A DNA stretch of 6,546 bases from an uncultured Verrucomicrobiota bacterium. Lineage in GTDB: Bacteria; Verrucomicrobiota; Verrucomicrobiia; Limisphaerales; UBA1096. The translations under genes and the position numbers were made by a program. The DNA lies in the NCBI GenBank assembly GCA_913045395.1, contig CAJWPV010000085.1, forward strand, positions 1-6,546. The letters are read 5' to 3'. The notes under the pieces are model-generated. The model was not told the DNA's origin, did no database searches, and saw nothing but the letters and a program-made list of their open reading frames with translations. Positions 6,292 through 6,546 of this stretch are shown here, one piece after another (within the stretch, counting starts at the first letter, position 1; the number at the start of each line of letters is the position of its first letter).

Positions 6292-6546
6292 ATGTTACGA
6301 CGCCGTTTGATTTGTATGATTGCGCTTGGCCTGTCAGTGGCGCTTGGCCAAGCGGCGGCCAAGCGACCCAATGTGCTGTTCATCGCGATTGACGATCTGA
6401 ACGACTGGGTCGGTTGCCTCGGCGGACACCCGCAGGTGCGCACGCCGAACATCGATCGCCTGGCCAGGCGCGGCGTGCTGTTCAGCAATGCACATTGCCA
6501 GGCGCCGATCTGCAATCCGTCGCGCGTGAGCCTTCTGACCGGCGTG
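6292..6546 (+). CDS. Secreted sulfatase, iduronate-2-sulfatase-like (3' end outside window)
   Basis: The first 85 codons of a second sulfatase are present and the frame is still open at the window edge. A signal peptide ([20 protein letters not shown], probable cleavage after AAA at 21-23) precedes [17 protein letters not shown], where Asp34-Asp35 should bind calcium. The formylglycine signature is Cys74-Asn-Pro-Ser-Arg78. The combination of '[26 protein letters not shown]' features (residues 33-58) with CNPSR is characteristic of the iduronate-2-sulfatase-like group, which differs from the CSPTR enzyme just upstream. It starts 14 bases after that gene's stop codon; AGGA at 6276-6279 overlaps the stop and is 12 bases from the ATG, a rather long spacing. 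An in-frame TTG lies one codon earlier, at 6289. Co-transcription with the upstream sulfatase gene is very likely. The catalytic second half and the C-terminus cannot be assessed. Confidence 0.9.
   Translation, partial: MLRRRLICMIALGLSVALGQAAAKRPNVLFIAIDDLNDWVGCLGGHPQVRTPNIDRLARRGVLFSNAHCQAPICNPSRVSLLTGV

Noticed and set aside
6171..6515. Open frame on the - strand across the sulfatase junction
   Set aside because: It is antisense to the end of the first sulfatase and the clear signal peptide and CNPSR motif of the second; its product has no recognisable features.

Overview
The window looks like chromosomal DNA from a member of the PVC group, most likely a Verrucomicrobiota of the Pedosphaera/Limisphaerales type; an environmental or marine relative would fit. 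This is inferred from the gene mix: a prepilin-like protein starting [28 protein letters not shown] with the C-terminal 'FADGSV' processing-associated motif, secreted ankyrin-repeat proteins, a secreted SMP-30/gluconolactonase-like protein and tandem secreted sulfatases. No rRNA, tRNA, CRISPR array, transposase or phage gene is visible.

Layout. (1) Bases 1-1361, + strand and noticeably A+T-richer: the last 21 codons of an ankyrin-type protein, a prepilin-like gene that overlaps it by ATGA, and then a complete secreted ankyrin-repeat protein whose C-terminus is clearly related to the truncated one. This makes an ankyrin / prepilin-like / ankyrin sandwich. (2) Bases 1362-1550: a short intergenic stretch between convergent genes with one perfect 7-bp hairpin. 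(3) Bases 1551-4764, - strand: three genes read right to left, a two-TM membrane protein with a GIDE/BAM-like domain, a 12-TM AmpG/RhtX-like MFS permease and a secreted SMP-30-like beta-propeller. Their spacing (68 and 86 bases) allows, but does not prove, an operon. (4) Bases 4765-4858: a divergent intergenic region. (5) Bases 4859-6546, + strand: two secreted formylglycine-type sulfatases 14 bases apart; the second runs off the window and resembles iduronate-2-sulfatase.

How the genes may work together. The right part suggests uptake and degradation of sulfated or acidic polysaccharides: the sulfatases remove sulfate outside the cytoplasm, the SMP-30-like protein would open a sugar lactone, and the permease would import a product. 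This pathway is inferred from context only; no glycoside hydrolase or sulfatase-maturation enzyme is present. The left part is separate in composition and orientation. Its repeated ankyrin genes around a prepilin-like gene are the least explained element. The bacterial GIDE-domain protein is the other gene whose role is essentially unknown.
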